This document shows positions 6,999 through 14,327 of a stretch of DNA of 32,487 nt, piece by piece. Below the pieces are notes generated by a model, which was not told the DNA's origin, did not search any database, and saw nothing but the letters and a program-made list of their open reading frames with translations. The first letter of the stretch is position 1. The number at the start of each line of letters is the position of its first letter. A program made the translations under genes and the position numbers. The DNA is from Gammaproteobacteria bacterium (GTDB lineage Bacteria; Pseudomonadota; Gammaproteobacteria; Steroidobacterales; Woeseiaceae): NCBI GenBank assembly GCA_029865385.1, contig JAOUGX010000033.1:1-32487 (forward strand). Direction: 5' to 3'.

Positions 6999-7835
6999 TC
7001 AGAGCCTGCGGGCTTCCTCGACGATACCGACAGGCACGCTGGCAACCTCGCCGCTCAAAGCGATTAGCAGTGTTCCGGCAGAGATTTGGCCCTCAAGCAT
7101 CGCGAGCCCCTCGAAGTTCGAGCCGTTCCAGGCCGCATCCGGTCCGGTGCAGCCGTCGATCGAATAGCTGACACCGTACATATTCGCGAAACTGACGACC
7201 GTACTCACCTGGCCGTTGATGACGCAACCGGTCGAAGCGTTCTGCAAAAACATCGCTCCGTCGGATGCGATATTGAGTACATCGCCCGCCATCGTCTGGT
7301 ACTGGCCGGCTACGGTCGCCAGCGACGAGCTCCGGTTGTAGAGCGGGTCGAAAGTCAGCGTCAGTTGCTCGTCGAACTCGAGGCCTGCCCGGGTGGTGCA
7401 CTCCTTGCTTGCCGTAATGGATTGCTGCTCGACCAGCGTGCCCGAAAGGAAGCAGTCGGCGACGGTGCTGCCGTCCGGGAAGGTATCGCCGTACGCGGTA
7501 ACCAGCTCGAATCCGCTACCCAGTATGTTGTTGGTTCCGACCGATACCGTACCGGAGCCGATCCGGCCGATTCCGTCGACGTAGCGCAAAGTGTTGTGCC
7601 GGCTGATCAACGCGACGACGTCCGCGCCGCTGGCGTCCGTGCCACGCCAGATGCCGTCCGGTATGACGGCTGGCGTCAAATCCCAGTTGACCGTGCACTG
7701 CCCATTGATCCAGTTCTCGTTGTAGCGGCAGTCCGGACCGCCCGTGTCGCCGCCCCCGCCGCAGCCGGCCAGGCCGAGCACCAGCCCAAACAAGCCGATC
7801 CGTGTTGCGCCTACCCCAAATTCGATGATGTCCAT
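6999..7835 (-). CDS. Gly-rich-linker lipoprotein with beta-rich repeats
   Basis: A 278-residue protein with a clear lipobox (GLAGC, Cys25) followed by a GGGG linker. The mature part seems to hold two beta-rich lobes. The first begins near residue 62 with GIWRGTDASGADVVALIS and runs to about 165. The second starts near 175 with VAGQYQTMAGDVLNIASDG and contains GCVINGQVS and SIDGCTGPDAAWNGS, giving a Cys pair. This WxGT... and GCxxNG layout occurs in uncharacterised proteobacterial lipoproteins; I know no function. The ATG has AAGGAG at 7 bases, but that site is in the arm of a perfect 10-bp hairpin (7845-7874). It lies between the secreted 183-residue protein gene and the SIMPL gene on the same strand. 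Confidence 0.75.
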   Translation of the reverse strand: MDIIEFGVGATRIGLFGLVLGLAGCGGGGDTGGPDCRYNENWINGQCTVNWDLTPAVIPDGIWRGTDASGADVVALISRHNTLRYVDGIGRIGSGTVSVGTNNILGSGFELVTAYGDTFPDGSTVADCFLSGTLVEQQSITASKECTTRAGLEFDEQLTLTFDPLYNRSSSLATVAGQYQTMAGDVLNIASDGAMFLQNASTGCVINGQVSTVVSFANMYGVSYSIDGCTGPDAAWNGSNFEGLAMLEGQISAGTLLIALSGEVASVPVGIVEEARRL

Positions 7836-7844
7836 TGCCCCACT

Positions 7845-7874
7845 CCTTGTCAGCGATATTGCTTGCTGACAAGG
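7845..7874 (-). promoter_or_regulatory. Hairpin sequestering a ribosome-binding site
   Basis: CCTTGTCAGC (7845-7854) and GCTGACAAGG (7865-7874) are perfect 10-bp complements around a 10-base loop. In the minus-strand mRNA the 3' arm contains the AAGG of the AAGGAG that serves the ATG at 7835. When folded, most of the ribosome site is paired. The following bases (AGTGGGGCA) are no U-tract, so it is not a typical terminator. Control of translation, for example by temperature or a ligand, is inferred. Confidence 0.55.
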
Positions 7875-7892
7875 ATCCGGGTTTGGCAGGGC

Positions 7893-8444
7893 TCACTCCT
7901 GAGGAAAGGGAGATTTGGACCTGATGATTCGCTGATCTTTCGGCCGATGGCCGCGGCGAATGGAAAGCACGAGCTCATTCGCGTCGAATACCGCCATGTC
8001 GCTGGACGTCCCGTATGGCATGGATGCTGCGACTCCCGTGCTGATCGCTTTCCACGCATCGTGCAGGAACCCGAGCTGCCGGGCCGTCGCCAGGTCGCCG
8101 TAAACCGGCCGCGGGTAGCACTGCGGCAGGGACCGGCTGCCGCAATAGTCACCGCCTTCGGCACCCCAGCCTACGGGAATGCCTTCGGCATGCAGGGCCG
8201 AAGTGAATGCAGCCGTGGTTGCAGCCGCGGTATCCATGCAATAGTCCGGCGGGTCGGGTACCACGGGTTGCCCTTTGGCCTCTCGCAGTAGCGCCGGCTC
8301 GCGGCTGCCAGCCGACAATGCGGCGACTTGCGAAATAACGATATCGCGCAATCTGTCGCATCCATCGTCGATCGGCGTTAACGATGCCGCCTGCAGCTCG
8401 GTCAGCAATGCCAGCGGCCACAACGCAAAAACTCGCTTGGTCAT
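7893..8444 (-). CDS. Small secreted hypothetical protein
   Basis: A 183-residue protein with a short signal peptide (residues 1-19, ALWPLALLTELQA). The ATG is preceded by AAGGAG at 6 bases. The mature sequence has four cysteines (about residues 29, 69, 100 and 108), two of them in GGDYCGSRSLPQCYP, compatible with two disulfides in the periplasm. It also has a cluster of helix-favouring Ala/Thr residues near 72-83. The C-terminus is basic (RRGHRPKDQRIIRSK). I recognise no family. It is the first gene of the three-gene minus-strand set of exported proteins, 57 bases before the lipoprotein start at 7835, so co-transcription is likely. Confidence 0.6.
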   Translation of the reverse strand: MTKRVFALWPLALLTELQAASLTPIDDGCDRLRDIVISQVAALSAGSREPALLREAKGQPVVPDPPDYCMDTAAATTAAFTSALHAEGIPVGWGAEGGDYCGSRSLPQCYPRPVYGDLATARQLGFLHDAWKAISTGVAASMPYGTSSDMAVFDANELVLSIRRGHRPKDQRIIRSKSPFPQE

Positions 8445-8448
8445 GACT

Positions 8449-8519
8449 TACTCCTTGTCTTTGACGTTCGAAGATAACGACAGCAGCTTCCATCGATTGG
8501 CGGCCACTGAACAGGAGTA
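8449..8519 (-). promoter_or_regulatory. Possible long-range masking of a ribosome site
   Basis: In the minus-strand leader of the 183-residue protein, UACUCCUGUUC (8519-8509) can pair with GACAAGGAGUA (8459-8449): seven continuous pairs, two mismatches, two more pairs. The paired region covers the AAGGAG that serves the ATG at 8444. The 49-base loop makes this weaker than the hairpin at 7845-7874, and anti-Shine-Dalgarno matches of this length can arise by chance. Confidence 0.3.
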
Positions 8520-8589
8520 TTTCCGGGCAAAACGCACAGAAGCACGGACGCGCTCAACGCGCGCCCGTACCGTCTTGTACTTATCCGAT

Positions 8590-8610
8590 GGCCGGCAACG
8601 AAAGCCGGCC
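8590..8610 (-). terminator. Hairpin downstream of the MAPEG gene
   Basis: A 7-bp GC-only stem (GGCCGGC at 8590-8596 with GCCGGCC at 8604-8610, 7-base loop) begins 8 bases after the stop of the MAPEG gene on the minus strand. No U-tract follows, so an intrinsic terminator is only a possibility; it may instead protect the 3' end. Confidence 0.3.
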
Positions 8611-8617
8611 GGGCTGA

Positions 8618-9007
8618 CTAGCCCTGATACCAACGCAATGCCGGACCGATCAGGCTGCCGAGTATCAGCGTGACCGTACAGATCGCGCCGATGGTAAATC
8701 CCATCGAGCGGGATTTCGGATCGGCAAGATAGGCTCTCCGGTAGATGAGCCTGGAAATGACAAACAACAGCCCCAGACCCGCGGCGGTCATGACGTGCAC
8801 AAAGGTGCCGAAAATCCACATGCCGGGAATGACAATAATGAGCTGCTCGACGGTATTCTGGTGTACGCGAAACGCTCTCTCGAACTCCGCATGACCGCTC
8901 ATCGCCGGCGCATCGACCCCATGGGCCACACGCGCCTTGCCCACCAGAAAGGCGAACACGAAAACCTGCAATAACGCCAAAGCCGTTACCATCGCAATTG
9001 CTTCCAC
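8618..9007 (-). CDS. MAPEG family membrane protein
   Basis: A 129-residue integral membrane protein with about four helices. It matches the MAPEG superfamily (microsomal glutathione transferases and eicosanoid enzymes): FERAFRVHQNTVEQLII at about residues 43-59 and SRLIYRRAYLADPKSRSMGF at about 84-103 are the characteristic cytosolic-side Glu/Arg/His/Asn and Arg-Tyr elements that bind glutathione in characterised members. The GTG start (9005-9007) is supported by a GGAG-type ribosome site (GAGGAGAGAGCG). Bacterial members are mostly uncharacterised; glutathione-dependent detoxification is inferred. It is a single gene, divergent from the transporter at 9158. Confidence 0.85.
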   Translation of the reverse strand: MEAIAMVTALALLQVFVFAFLVGKARVAHGVDAPAMSGHAEFERAFRVHQNTVEQLIIVIPGMWIFGTFVHVMTAAGLGLLFVISRLIYRRAYLADPKSRSMGFTIGAICTVTLILGSLIGPALRWYQG

Positions 9008-9157
9008 CGCTCTCTCCTCGTTTTTTTGCTATTGTCCAGCCTCGGGCCGACTGACGAAGACCGGTTCGAGGGTGTCGTCGAATAGTACATTAACGACAGC
9101 CTTTGAGGATGATTCCTTCGCAATGAGGCGGCTGCGCCGGGAAACCCAATAACAACA

Positions 9158-10480
9158 ATGGTCAAGCCCACAGGTCATTCTTCTCCCGTCGCAAGATTTG
9201 CGCACTTTATCGGCATAGAGCCGGGTGAGTTTCCCGCGGTCGCCTGGTCGTTCGTGTATTTTTTCTGCCTGATGGCCGGCTACTACATGCTTCGCTCCGT
9301 TCGCGAAGCCATGGCCATTGTCAGCGGCGTGGAAAACATTCCGTGGTTGTTCACCGGAACGTTCGTATTGATGATCCTGGCCACACCGGTGTTCGGCTGG
9401 GTTACTTCGCGCTATCCGCGCAGAAAGTTTCTGCCCTGGGTCTACTATTTTTTCATCGCGAACATCGTGCTGTTTTACGCGGCGTTTGCGCTGGCCAATG
9501 CTGGCATTCTCGATCAGGTGTGGATCAGCCGCATCTTCTTTACCTGGTTGAGCGTCTTCAACCTGTTCATCGTGTCGGTCTTCTGGAGTTTCATGGCCGA
9601 CATTTACAGCAAGGATCAAAGCCGGCGCCTGTTCGGCGTCATCTCGGCCGGCGGCAGCGCCGGTGCCTTGCTCGGGCCGCTGCTGACCAGCGCGCTGGTC
9701 ATTCCCATCGGCTTCGAAAATCTGTTGCCTTTGTCTGCCTTGCTGCTGCTGTTCGCCGTCTATTGCGTGCACCGCCTGCGCGGTTGGGCCACCCGGGACG
9801 CGCCGGGCAATCCGTCGCGCGGAGACAAGGAAGGCCAGTTGATCGGCGGCAGCGCCTGGGCCGGAATGCGACTGGTCATCACCACGCCGTATTTCACCGT
9901 CATTGCGATAGCCATGGTTTGTTCGAATTTCCTTGGCGTCGCGCTCTACATGTACATGGCGCAGCTCGTAAGCGAAGCATTCGACAACACCGACAAGCAG
10001 ACCCAGGTGTTTGCGTTAATCGATACCTTCACCAATGGCCTGTCACTCCTCGGCCAGCTGTTGCTGGTCAAGCAATCGGTGCGCTACCTCGGAATCGGCA
10101 CGACGCTCGCGTTGTTGCCCTTCGCCTCGGCCATCGGCTTTGCGCTGCTGGCAATCAACCCGGTCTTCATCGTGATGGCGGTGCTCCAGGTAGCGCGCCG
10201 CTCGTTGACCTTCGGCTTTGCAAAGCCGGCCAGCGACATGCTGTATTCGGTGGTTTCCAAGGAAGCAAAGTACAAAGCGAAAAATTTCATCGACACGGTC
10301 GTTTACCGGGGCGGGGATCTTTTCTCGGCCTGGACGATCAAACTGCTGGCCGGGCTCGGTATCACAGGCGTCTCTCTGGTGTGCATCCCGATTGCTATCG
10401 TTTGGACCGCGCTGTCCATGTGGATTGGCCGTGAATACCGGCGCCGGGACTGGGATCTGCATGCGAAAGGATACAATTGA
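9158..10480 (+). CDS. MFS/ATP:ADP antiporter-like transporter
   Basis: A 440-residue protein with about twelve membrane helices. Features such as YYMLRSVREAMAI (residues about 42-54), RRLFGVISAGGSAGALLGPLL (about 152-172) and SKEAKYKAKNFIDTVVYRGGD (about 368-388) resemble the Tlc/NTT nucleotide carriers (ATP:ADP antiporter family, an MFS relative), especially the KYKAKxxID segment. Free-living bacteria often carry such homologues annotated just as MFS transporters, and nucleotide exchange should not be assumed. The ATG at 9158 gives a typical soluble N-terminus. Its stop overlaps the TTG start of the aldo/keto reductase, so the two are probably translationally coupled. Substrate unknown. Confidence 0.78.
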   Translation: MVKPTGHSSPVARFAHFIGIEPGEFPAVAWSFVYFFCLMAGYYMLRSVREAMAIVSGVENIPWLFTGTFVLMILATPVFGWVTSRYPRRKFLPWVYYFFIANIVLFYAAFALANAGILDQVWISRIFFTWLSVFNLFIVSVFWSFMADIYSKDQSRRLFGVISAGGSAGALLGPLLTSALVIPIGFENLLPLSALLLLFAVYCVHRLRGWATRDAPGNPSRGDKEGQLIGGSAWAGMRLVITTPYFTVIAIAMVCSNFLGVALYMYMAQLVSEAFDNTDKQTQVFALIDTFTNGLSLLGQLLLVKQSVRYLGIGTTLALLPFASAIGFALLAINPVFIVMAVLQVARRSLTFGFAKPASDMLYSVVSKEAKYKAKNFIDTVVYRGGDLFSAWTIKLLAGLGITGVSLVCIPIAIVWTALSMWIGREYRRRDWDLHAKGYN

Positions 10481-11394
10481 ACAGAAATAATCACTGGACC
10501 CGGCGCGATGCGATCAAGGCAGCCGCCGCCATCGCCAGCCTGCCGCTGCCTGCCTGGTCGAAGGAAGCCACCATGCTGAAGCGCCCAATTCCAAAGACCG
10601 GCGAGGAATTGCCGGTCATCGGGCTCGGTACCTACAACGTTTTCGATGTCGCCAGCACGGCCGAAGAGCTCGCCCCGCGCAGGGAAATCGTCGATCTGAT
10701 GATCGAAAAAGGCGCCAGCCTCATCGACTCGTCTCCGATGTACAACCGAGCCGAGAAAGTCGTCGGCGACATCATCGAGCAAAGCGGCAAGCGGGAAAAA
10801 CTGTTCCTGGCGACCAAGGTCTGGACGGACGGCAAGGCATCAGGCGAACAGCAAATGGCCGCATCGGCCAAACTTATGCAGGCGGACGTCATCGACCTGA
10901 TGCAGGTGCACAACCTGCGCGATCTCGACGTCCACATGGCGACCATCCGTGACTGGCAACAACAAGGCCGGATTCGCTACAACGGCATTACCGACTACCG
11001 CGCCAGTGCACTGGATGAACTCGAGGCAGCAATGCACAAGCATCGGCCGCAGTTCATCCAGATCAATTATTCGCTTGGCGAAACCGAAGCCGATCGCCGT
11101 GTATTACCGCTCGCCAGCGACTTAGGTATTGCCGTCATCGCCAATCGCCCGTTTCAGTCGGGCCCACTGTTCTCGGCGGTGCGCGGCCGTGAGCTACCGG
11201 GCTGGGCCACGGATTTCGCCGCGAGCTGGGGCCAGTTCTTCCTGAAATTCATCGTCAGCCATCCGTCAGTAACGGTCGCCATACCGGCAACCAGCAAGCC
11301 GCATCACATGGCGGATAATCTCGGCGCGGGTTTCGGCGAAATGCCGGATGCTGCAACGCGAAAGAAGATGGCCGCTTTCTTCGCCAGCCTGTAG
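10477..11394 (+). CDS. Tat-exported aldo/keto reductase
   Basis: A 305-residue NAD(P)H-dependent aldo/keto reductase with an N-terminal twin-arginine signal (TRRDAIKAAAAIASLPLPA, residues 8-26), so likely folded in the cytoplasm and exported to the periplasm. The catalytic tetrad is visible: Asp84 and Tyr89 in DSSPMYN, Lys114 in ATKVW, His145 in MQVHN. The TTG start overlaps the stop of the transporter gene by 4 bases and has AAAGGA upstream. The length is normal for the family plus a signal. Family members reduce carbonyl groups; the substrate here is unknown. Reliance on a soluble nicotinamide cofactor in the periplasm would be unusual, which makes the Tat signal noteworthy. Confidence 0.85.
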   Translation: MNRNNHWTRRDAIKAAAAIASLPLPAWSKEATMLKRPIPKTGEELPVIGLGTYNVFDVASTAEELAPRREIVDLMIEKGASLIDSSPMYNRAEKVVGDIIEQSGKREKLFLATKVWTDGKASGEQQMAASAKLMQADVIDLMQVHNLRDLDVHMATIRDWQQQGRIRYNGITDYRASALDELEAAMHKHRPQFIQINYSLGETEADRRVLPLASDLGIAVIANRPFQSGPLFSAVRGRELPGWATDFAASWGQFFLKFIVSHPSVTVAIPATSKPHHMADNLGAGFGEMPDAATRKKMAAFFASL

Positions 11395-11405
11395 AGAAGC
11401 CGTGC

Positions 11406-11822
11406 ATGCAGAACGCAGGACTGGGTCGCCGCCTCGGCGCCGCGCTTTACGACGGATTGCTGGTCTTTGCGTTGATGAGTCTTGCCACGCTCCCCTTCAT
11501 CGCCGTTCGCGGCGCTCAGCCCGTGGAAGCCGGCGCGCTCGGTTACCGGATCACGATGCTGGCGATCGCCTGGTTGTTTTTCGCGATCTACTGGTCACGG
11601 TACGGACGAACGCTGGGTTCGCAAGCCTGGCGCATGCGGGTGGAAACAGCGGACGGAAAAAGGCCGACATTCGGCAGGGCCAGCGTGCGTTTTCTCGCCG
11701 CAATTCTGTCATGGCTGCCGTTCGGCCTGGGTTTCTGGTGGCAGCTGTGGGACGGCGACAGGCTCACCTGGCACGACCGCCTGTCGGGTACGCGCCTTCG
11801 TTATTACCCGAAAGGAAACTAG
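11406..11822 (+). CDS. RDD family membrane protein
   Basis: A 138-residue protein with three or four membrane helices. The N-terminal GRRLGAALYDGLLVF supplies the Arg and Asp-Asp-like positions of the RDD family (here R..D), and SRYGRTLGSQAWRMRV (about residues 64-79) is the second conserved block, followed by a final WHDRLSGTRL segment. Members are inner-membrane proteins of mostly unknown role, some linked to ion or solute transport. The ATG lies 11 bases after the aldo/keto reductase stop, so it is probably the last gene of a three-gene unit starting at 9158. A nested palindrome follows and may end transcription. Confidence 0.85.
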   Translation: MQNAGLGRRLGAALYDGLLVFALMSLATLPFIAVRGAQPVEAGALGYRITMLAIAWLFFAIYWSRYGRTLGSQAWRMRVETADGKRPTFGRASVRFLAAILSWLPFGLGFWWQLWDGDRLTWHDRLSGTRLRYYPKGN

Positions 11823-11839
11823 GAAAATTCCGATCTATT

Positions 11840-11925
11840 CGTCATTGCGAGCCCCGCGAAGCAATCTCCCGCGTCGAATTCGATGATTTGAAGATTGCTT
11901 CGTCACTTCGTTCCTCGCAATGACG
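11840..11925. repeat. Nested palindromic repeat (REP/MITE-like)
   Basis: An outer 12-bp perfect inverted repeat (CGTCATTGCGAG at 11840-11851, CTCGCAATGACG at 11914-11925) encloses an inner 10-bp one (CGAAGCAATC at 11857-11866, GATTGCTTCG at 11893-11902). From memory, CGTCATTGCGAG...GAAGCAATC palindromes recur between genes in many unrelated bacteria. It lies between the convergent ends of the RDD gene and lptG and could act as a two-way terminator or mRNA 3' stabiliser. Confidence 0.8.
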
Positions 11926-11950
11926 GAGGACTTCGAATAAATCGGGCATC

Positions 11951-13015
11951 CTAGCGGACGCGACTCAGTGCGACGGTCGTCACGATCAGCAGCATCGCGG
12001 TTGGCACCCAGGTCACTATCGCCGGGTTCAGATTGAATACCTGGCCGGAATTCGCCAGCATTTCACTCGCCAGAAAATACGCGAGCCCGATCAGCACGCC
12101 GATCATCAGGCGGCTTCCTGCACCTGATGACCGCAATGAACCGAATACGAACGCCAGTGCCAGCACCGGCATGATGACGACAGTCGCCGTCTGCGAAATA
12201 CGCGACCACAGCTCGGTTTCGTAGCGCACGGATTTCAGGCCGTTCTTTTTCAGGTACCGGACGTAGCTCAAAAGCCCGCGGCCCGACAGACTGATCGGCT
12301 TGACCAGCGTGATACCCAGCAATTCGCTGTCTATTTCAAAAGATTCGACTGCAAGCGATGACTGAACTGACTGGACGCCATCGTCCTTGAATCGTGTTTC
12401 CCGATAGTTCTCGAGAATCCAGCGATCGGATTCGTCGATGCCGGCATTCTCGGCCCTGGCAATCGAGGCCAGCGTATCGTCGTCATTGAATCGAAACAGA
12501 TAAACGCCGCCGAAATTGTATTCCGTGTTGACTCGATCGAGGTGCAGGATGACCGAACCGTCCTTGATCCAGGCTGCGTTACCTGCGGATGTTCGCTCCT
12601 GACCGGCCCTTGCTTCGTCGCGCATCGTGCGTGCGAAATAATCGAGCGGCGGTCCGATGTACTCGGCAATGAGTCCCGTCAACACCATCAGCACGACGCC
12701 GGAAACGGCGACCATTCCGGCAAGCCGCATAACTGACAAGCCGGCCGTGCGCATAACCACGATTTCGCTGTTGGTCGCCAGTGCGCCCAGTCCGAGCAGC
12801 GAGCCGATGAGAGTGGCAATGGGCAACATTTCGAACGACAGTTGCGGCAGCCGCAGCAATGCGTACATCAATGCCTGCGGGACACCGTAGTCAGCCTGCG
12901 TATCCTCCAGCTGAGCGATGAACTCGAACAGTCCGGCCAGCGCGAGCAACACCAGCATCACCAGCAGTGTGCTGATCAGTATCGTGCGCATCAGGTAGGT
13001 CGTGAGCAGACTCAT
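11951..13015 (-). CDS. lptG: LPS export ABC transporter permease LptG
   Basis: A 354-residue inner-membrane permease. With LptF and the ATPase LptB it extracts lipopolysaccharide from the inner membrane and hands it to LptC/LptA. The layout is typical: three N-terminal helices (including LLVMLVLLALAGLFEF and ALLRLPQLSFEMLPIATLIGSLLGLG), a large periplasmic beta-jellyroll (about residues 125-265, with AWIKDGSVILHL), and three C-terminal helices. The cytoplasmic coupling region near residues 83-92 (SEIVVMRTAGLS) is conserved. The start overlaps the lptF stop by 4 bases (ATGA), so the two are translationally coupled. Convergent with the RDD gene across a palindromic repeat. Confidence 0.95.
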   Translation of the reverse strand: MSLLTTYLMRTILISTLLVMLVLLALAGLFEFIAQLEDTQADYGVPQALMYALLRLPQLSFEMLPIATLIGSLLGLGALATNSEIVVMRTAGLSVMRLAGMVAVSGVVLMVLTGLIAEYIGPPLDYFARTMRDEARAGQERTSAGNAAWIKDGSVILHLDRVNTEYNFGGVYLFRFNDDDTLASIARAENAGIDESDRWILENYRETRFKDDGVQSVQSSLAVESFEIDSELLGITLVKPISLSGRGLLSYVRYLKKNGLKSVRYETELWSRISQTATVVIMPVLALAFVFGSLRSSGAGSRLMIGVLIGLAYFLASEMLANSGQVFNLNPAIVTWVPTAMLLIVTTVALSRVR

Positions 13016-14109
13016 TTACGGCGGCCGACGGCGAAAATGCGCCGATGCAATCCGTTCTGTATCGAAAGCATGCCAACGGCAATCGCCAACATCAGCGCGT
13101 GCACCCACCAGATTCCGATCGCAGGCGAGACCGTGCCCTGTTCGAGCCAGGCTTTGCCCGCGCTCATCAAATTGAAATAGATTATGAATACCAAGAGACC
13201 GATAGCGAGCCGCGCGTAGCGGCCCTGGCGCGGCTGGCTCTTGCTCAGCGGCACGGCCAGAATCGCAAGAATCAGAGTCGCCAAAGGAACACCCAGCCGA
13301 AAATGCCATTCGGCAATTTCTTCTGGGTTTGACGACGTCATCAAATCGAACGTTCGCATTGCACGCGGCTCCGGAATCTTCTCTTCCACTCCCGGTAACC
13401 GGTACGGGATGCCGTGCTCGGCAAATTCCATGACGCGGAACCGCGACGTTCCGGGAATTCCTTCGTAACGCCGGCCGTCGAACAATATGAAGTAACGCGT
13501 GTTCGGGTCGTCGGAGTTACGCTGCTCGCCGCGCTTGGCGACGATGACCTCCACGATTCCCTCATCCAGCTGGCGCTCCATGAACACGTTTTCGATCACG
13601 CCGGGCCCGATTACCGTCTCGGCGTAAATAACTGCACCCTGCGAGTTGTCGACCGCGAATCGTCCCGGTTCGATGCTGGCTATGTCGGCCTGCCTTCGCG
13701 CTTCGAGATTGATGCGCTCGATTGCCGATAACGCTTTCGGTGCGGTATCCATGGCCAGCCAGCCGACACCGAACACCAGCGGCAGCATGAGCCACGACAA
13801 TGGGCGATAGATATCGCCGGGCCCGACACGGCAAGCCATCATGGCCGGAAGCTCGCTGTCCCGGTACAGGCGACCGAGAGCGAGCATGATCGCGAGAAAC
13901 AGCCCGATAGGAACGAGCACGGTCATGTACTGTAACGCCGTCAGCCCGATTATCTGGAAAATGGCGTTCTTCGGCAGACTGTCTTTCGCAACTTCACCGA
14001 GAACCCGGGCAAACTGGTTCGTCAAAAGAATGAACAGCAATACGCCAGTGACTGCCAGCCAGCTGAGCGCTATCTCGCGAAAAATGTAACGATCGAGGAT
14101 GCGTAACAT
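13012..14109 (-). CDS. lptF: LPS export ABC transporter permease LptF
   Basis: A 365-residue partner of LptG in the LptB2FG lipopolysaccharide extractor. It opens with the characteristic LDRYIFREIALSW, followed by helices (GVLLFILLTNQFARVL, YMTVLVPIGLFLAIMLALGRLYRDSE), a periplasmic jellyroll domain (about residues 125-270), and three final helices. The coupling-helix motif SELPAMMACRVGP (about residues 84-96) is present. The gene is divergent from pepA, the usual gammaproteobacterial arrangement, with about 218 bases between starts that must hold both promoters. It heads the lptF-lptG operon. Confidence 0.95.
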   Translation of the reverse strand: MLRILDRYIFREIALSWLAVTGVLLFILLTNQFARVLGEVAKDSLPKNAIFQIIGLTALQYMTVLVPIGLFLAIMLALGRLYRDSELPAMMACRVGPGDIYRPLSWLMLPLVFGVGWLAMDTAPKALSAIERINLEARRQADIASIEPGRFAVDNSQGAVIYAETVIGPGVIENVFMERQLDEGIVEVIVAKRGEQRNSDDPNTRYFILFDGRRYEGIPGTSRFRVMEFAEHGIPYRLPGVEEKIPEPRAMRTFDLMTSSNPEEIAEWHFRLGVPLATLILAILAVPLSKSQPRQGRYARLAIGLLVFIIYFNLMSAGKAWLEQGTVSPAIGIWWVHALMLAIAVGMLSIQNGLHRRIFAVGRRK

Positions 14110-14327
14110 CGATAGGTCAGTGATTTTCTTAAAAAGTTTGGCCGGATCAGTGTAGACTACCCCTTTTGAATTGCCCGGGACAGTCCTTCTGTCTCAGCGG
14201 ATCGCCGCAAGGCTATCAAACAACAAAGGCCGCACCGGCGGCATCCAGCGACCCTGAATGCGGATCCCGTTCTGCCGGCGCACACATGAATCCGGTAGCT
14301 GGTCGAACCAAAGGAAAAAACTGGCTT

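Noticed and set aside
7086-8291. Plus-strand open frame of 401 codons
   Set aside because: It runs antisense across two genes that have signal peptides and good ribosome sites; its Arg/Ala/Val-rich translation looks like a shadow.
9343-10434. Plus-strand open frame of 363 codons inside the transporter
   Set aside because: It overlaps the transporter in another frame; the His/Arg-rich translation has no helices or motifs.
14138-14158. TTGGCC and TAGACT as a pepA promoter
   Set aside because: The spacing is only 9 bases; either could be real separately, but not as a pair.
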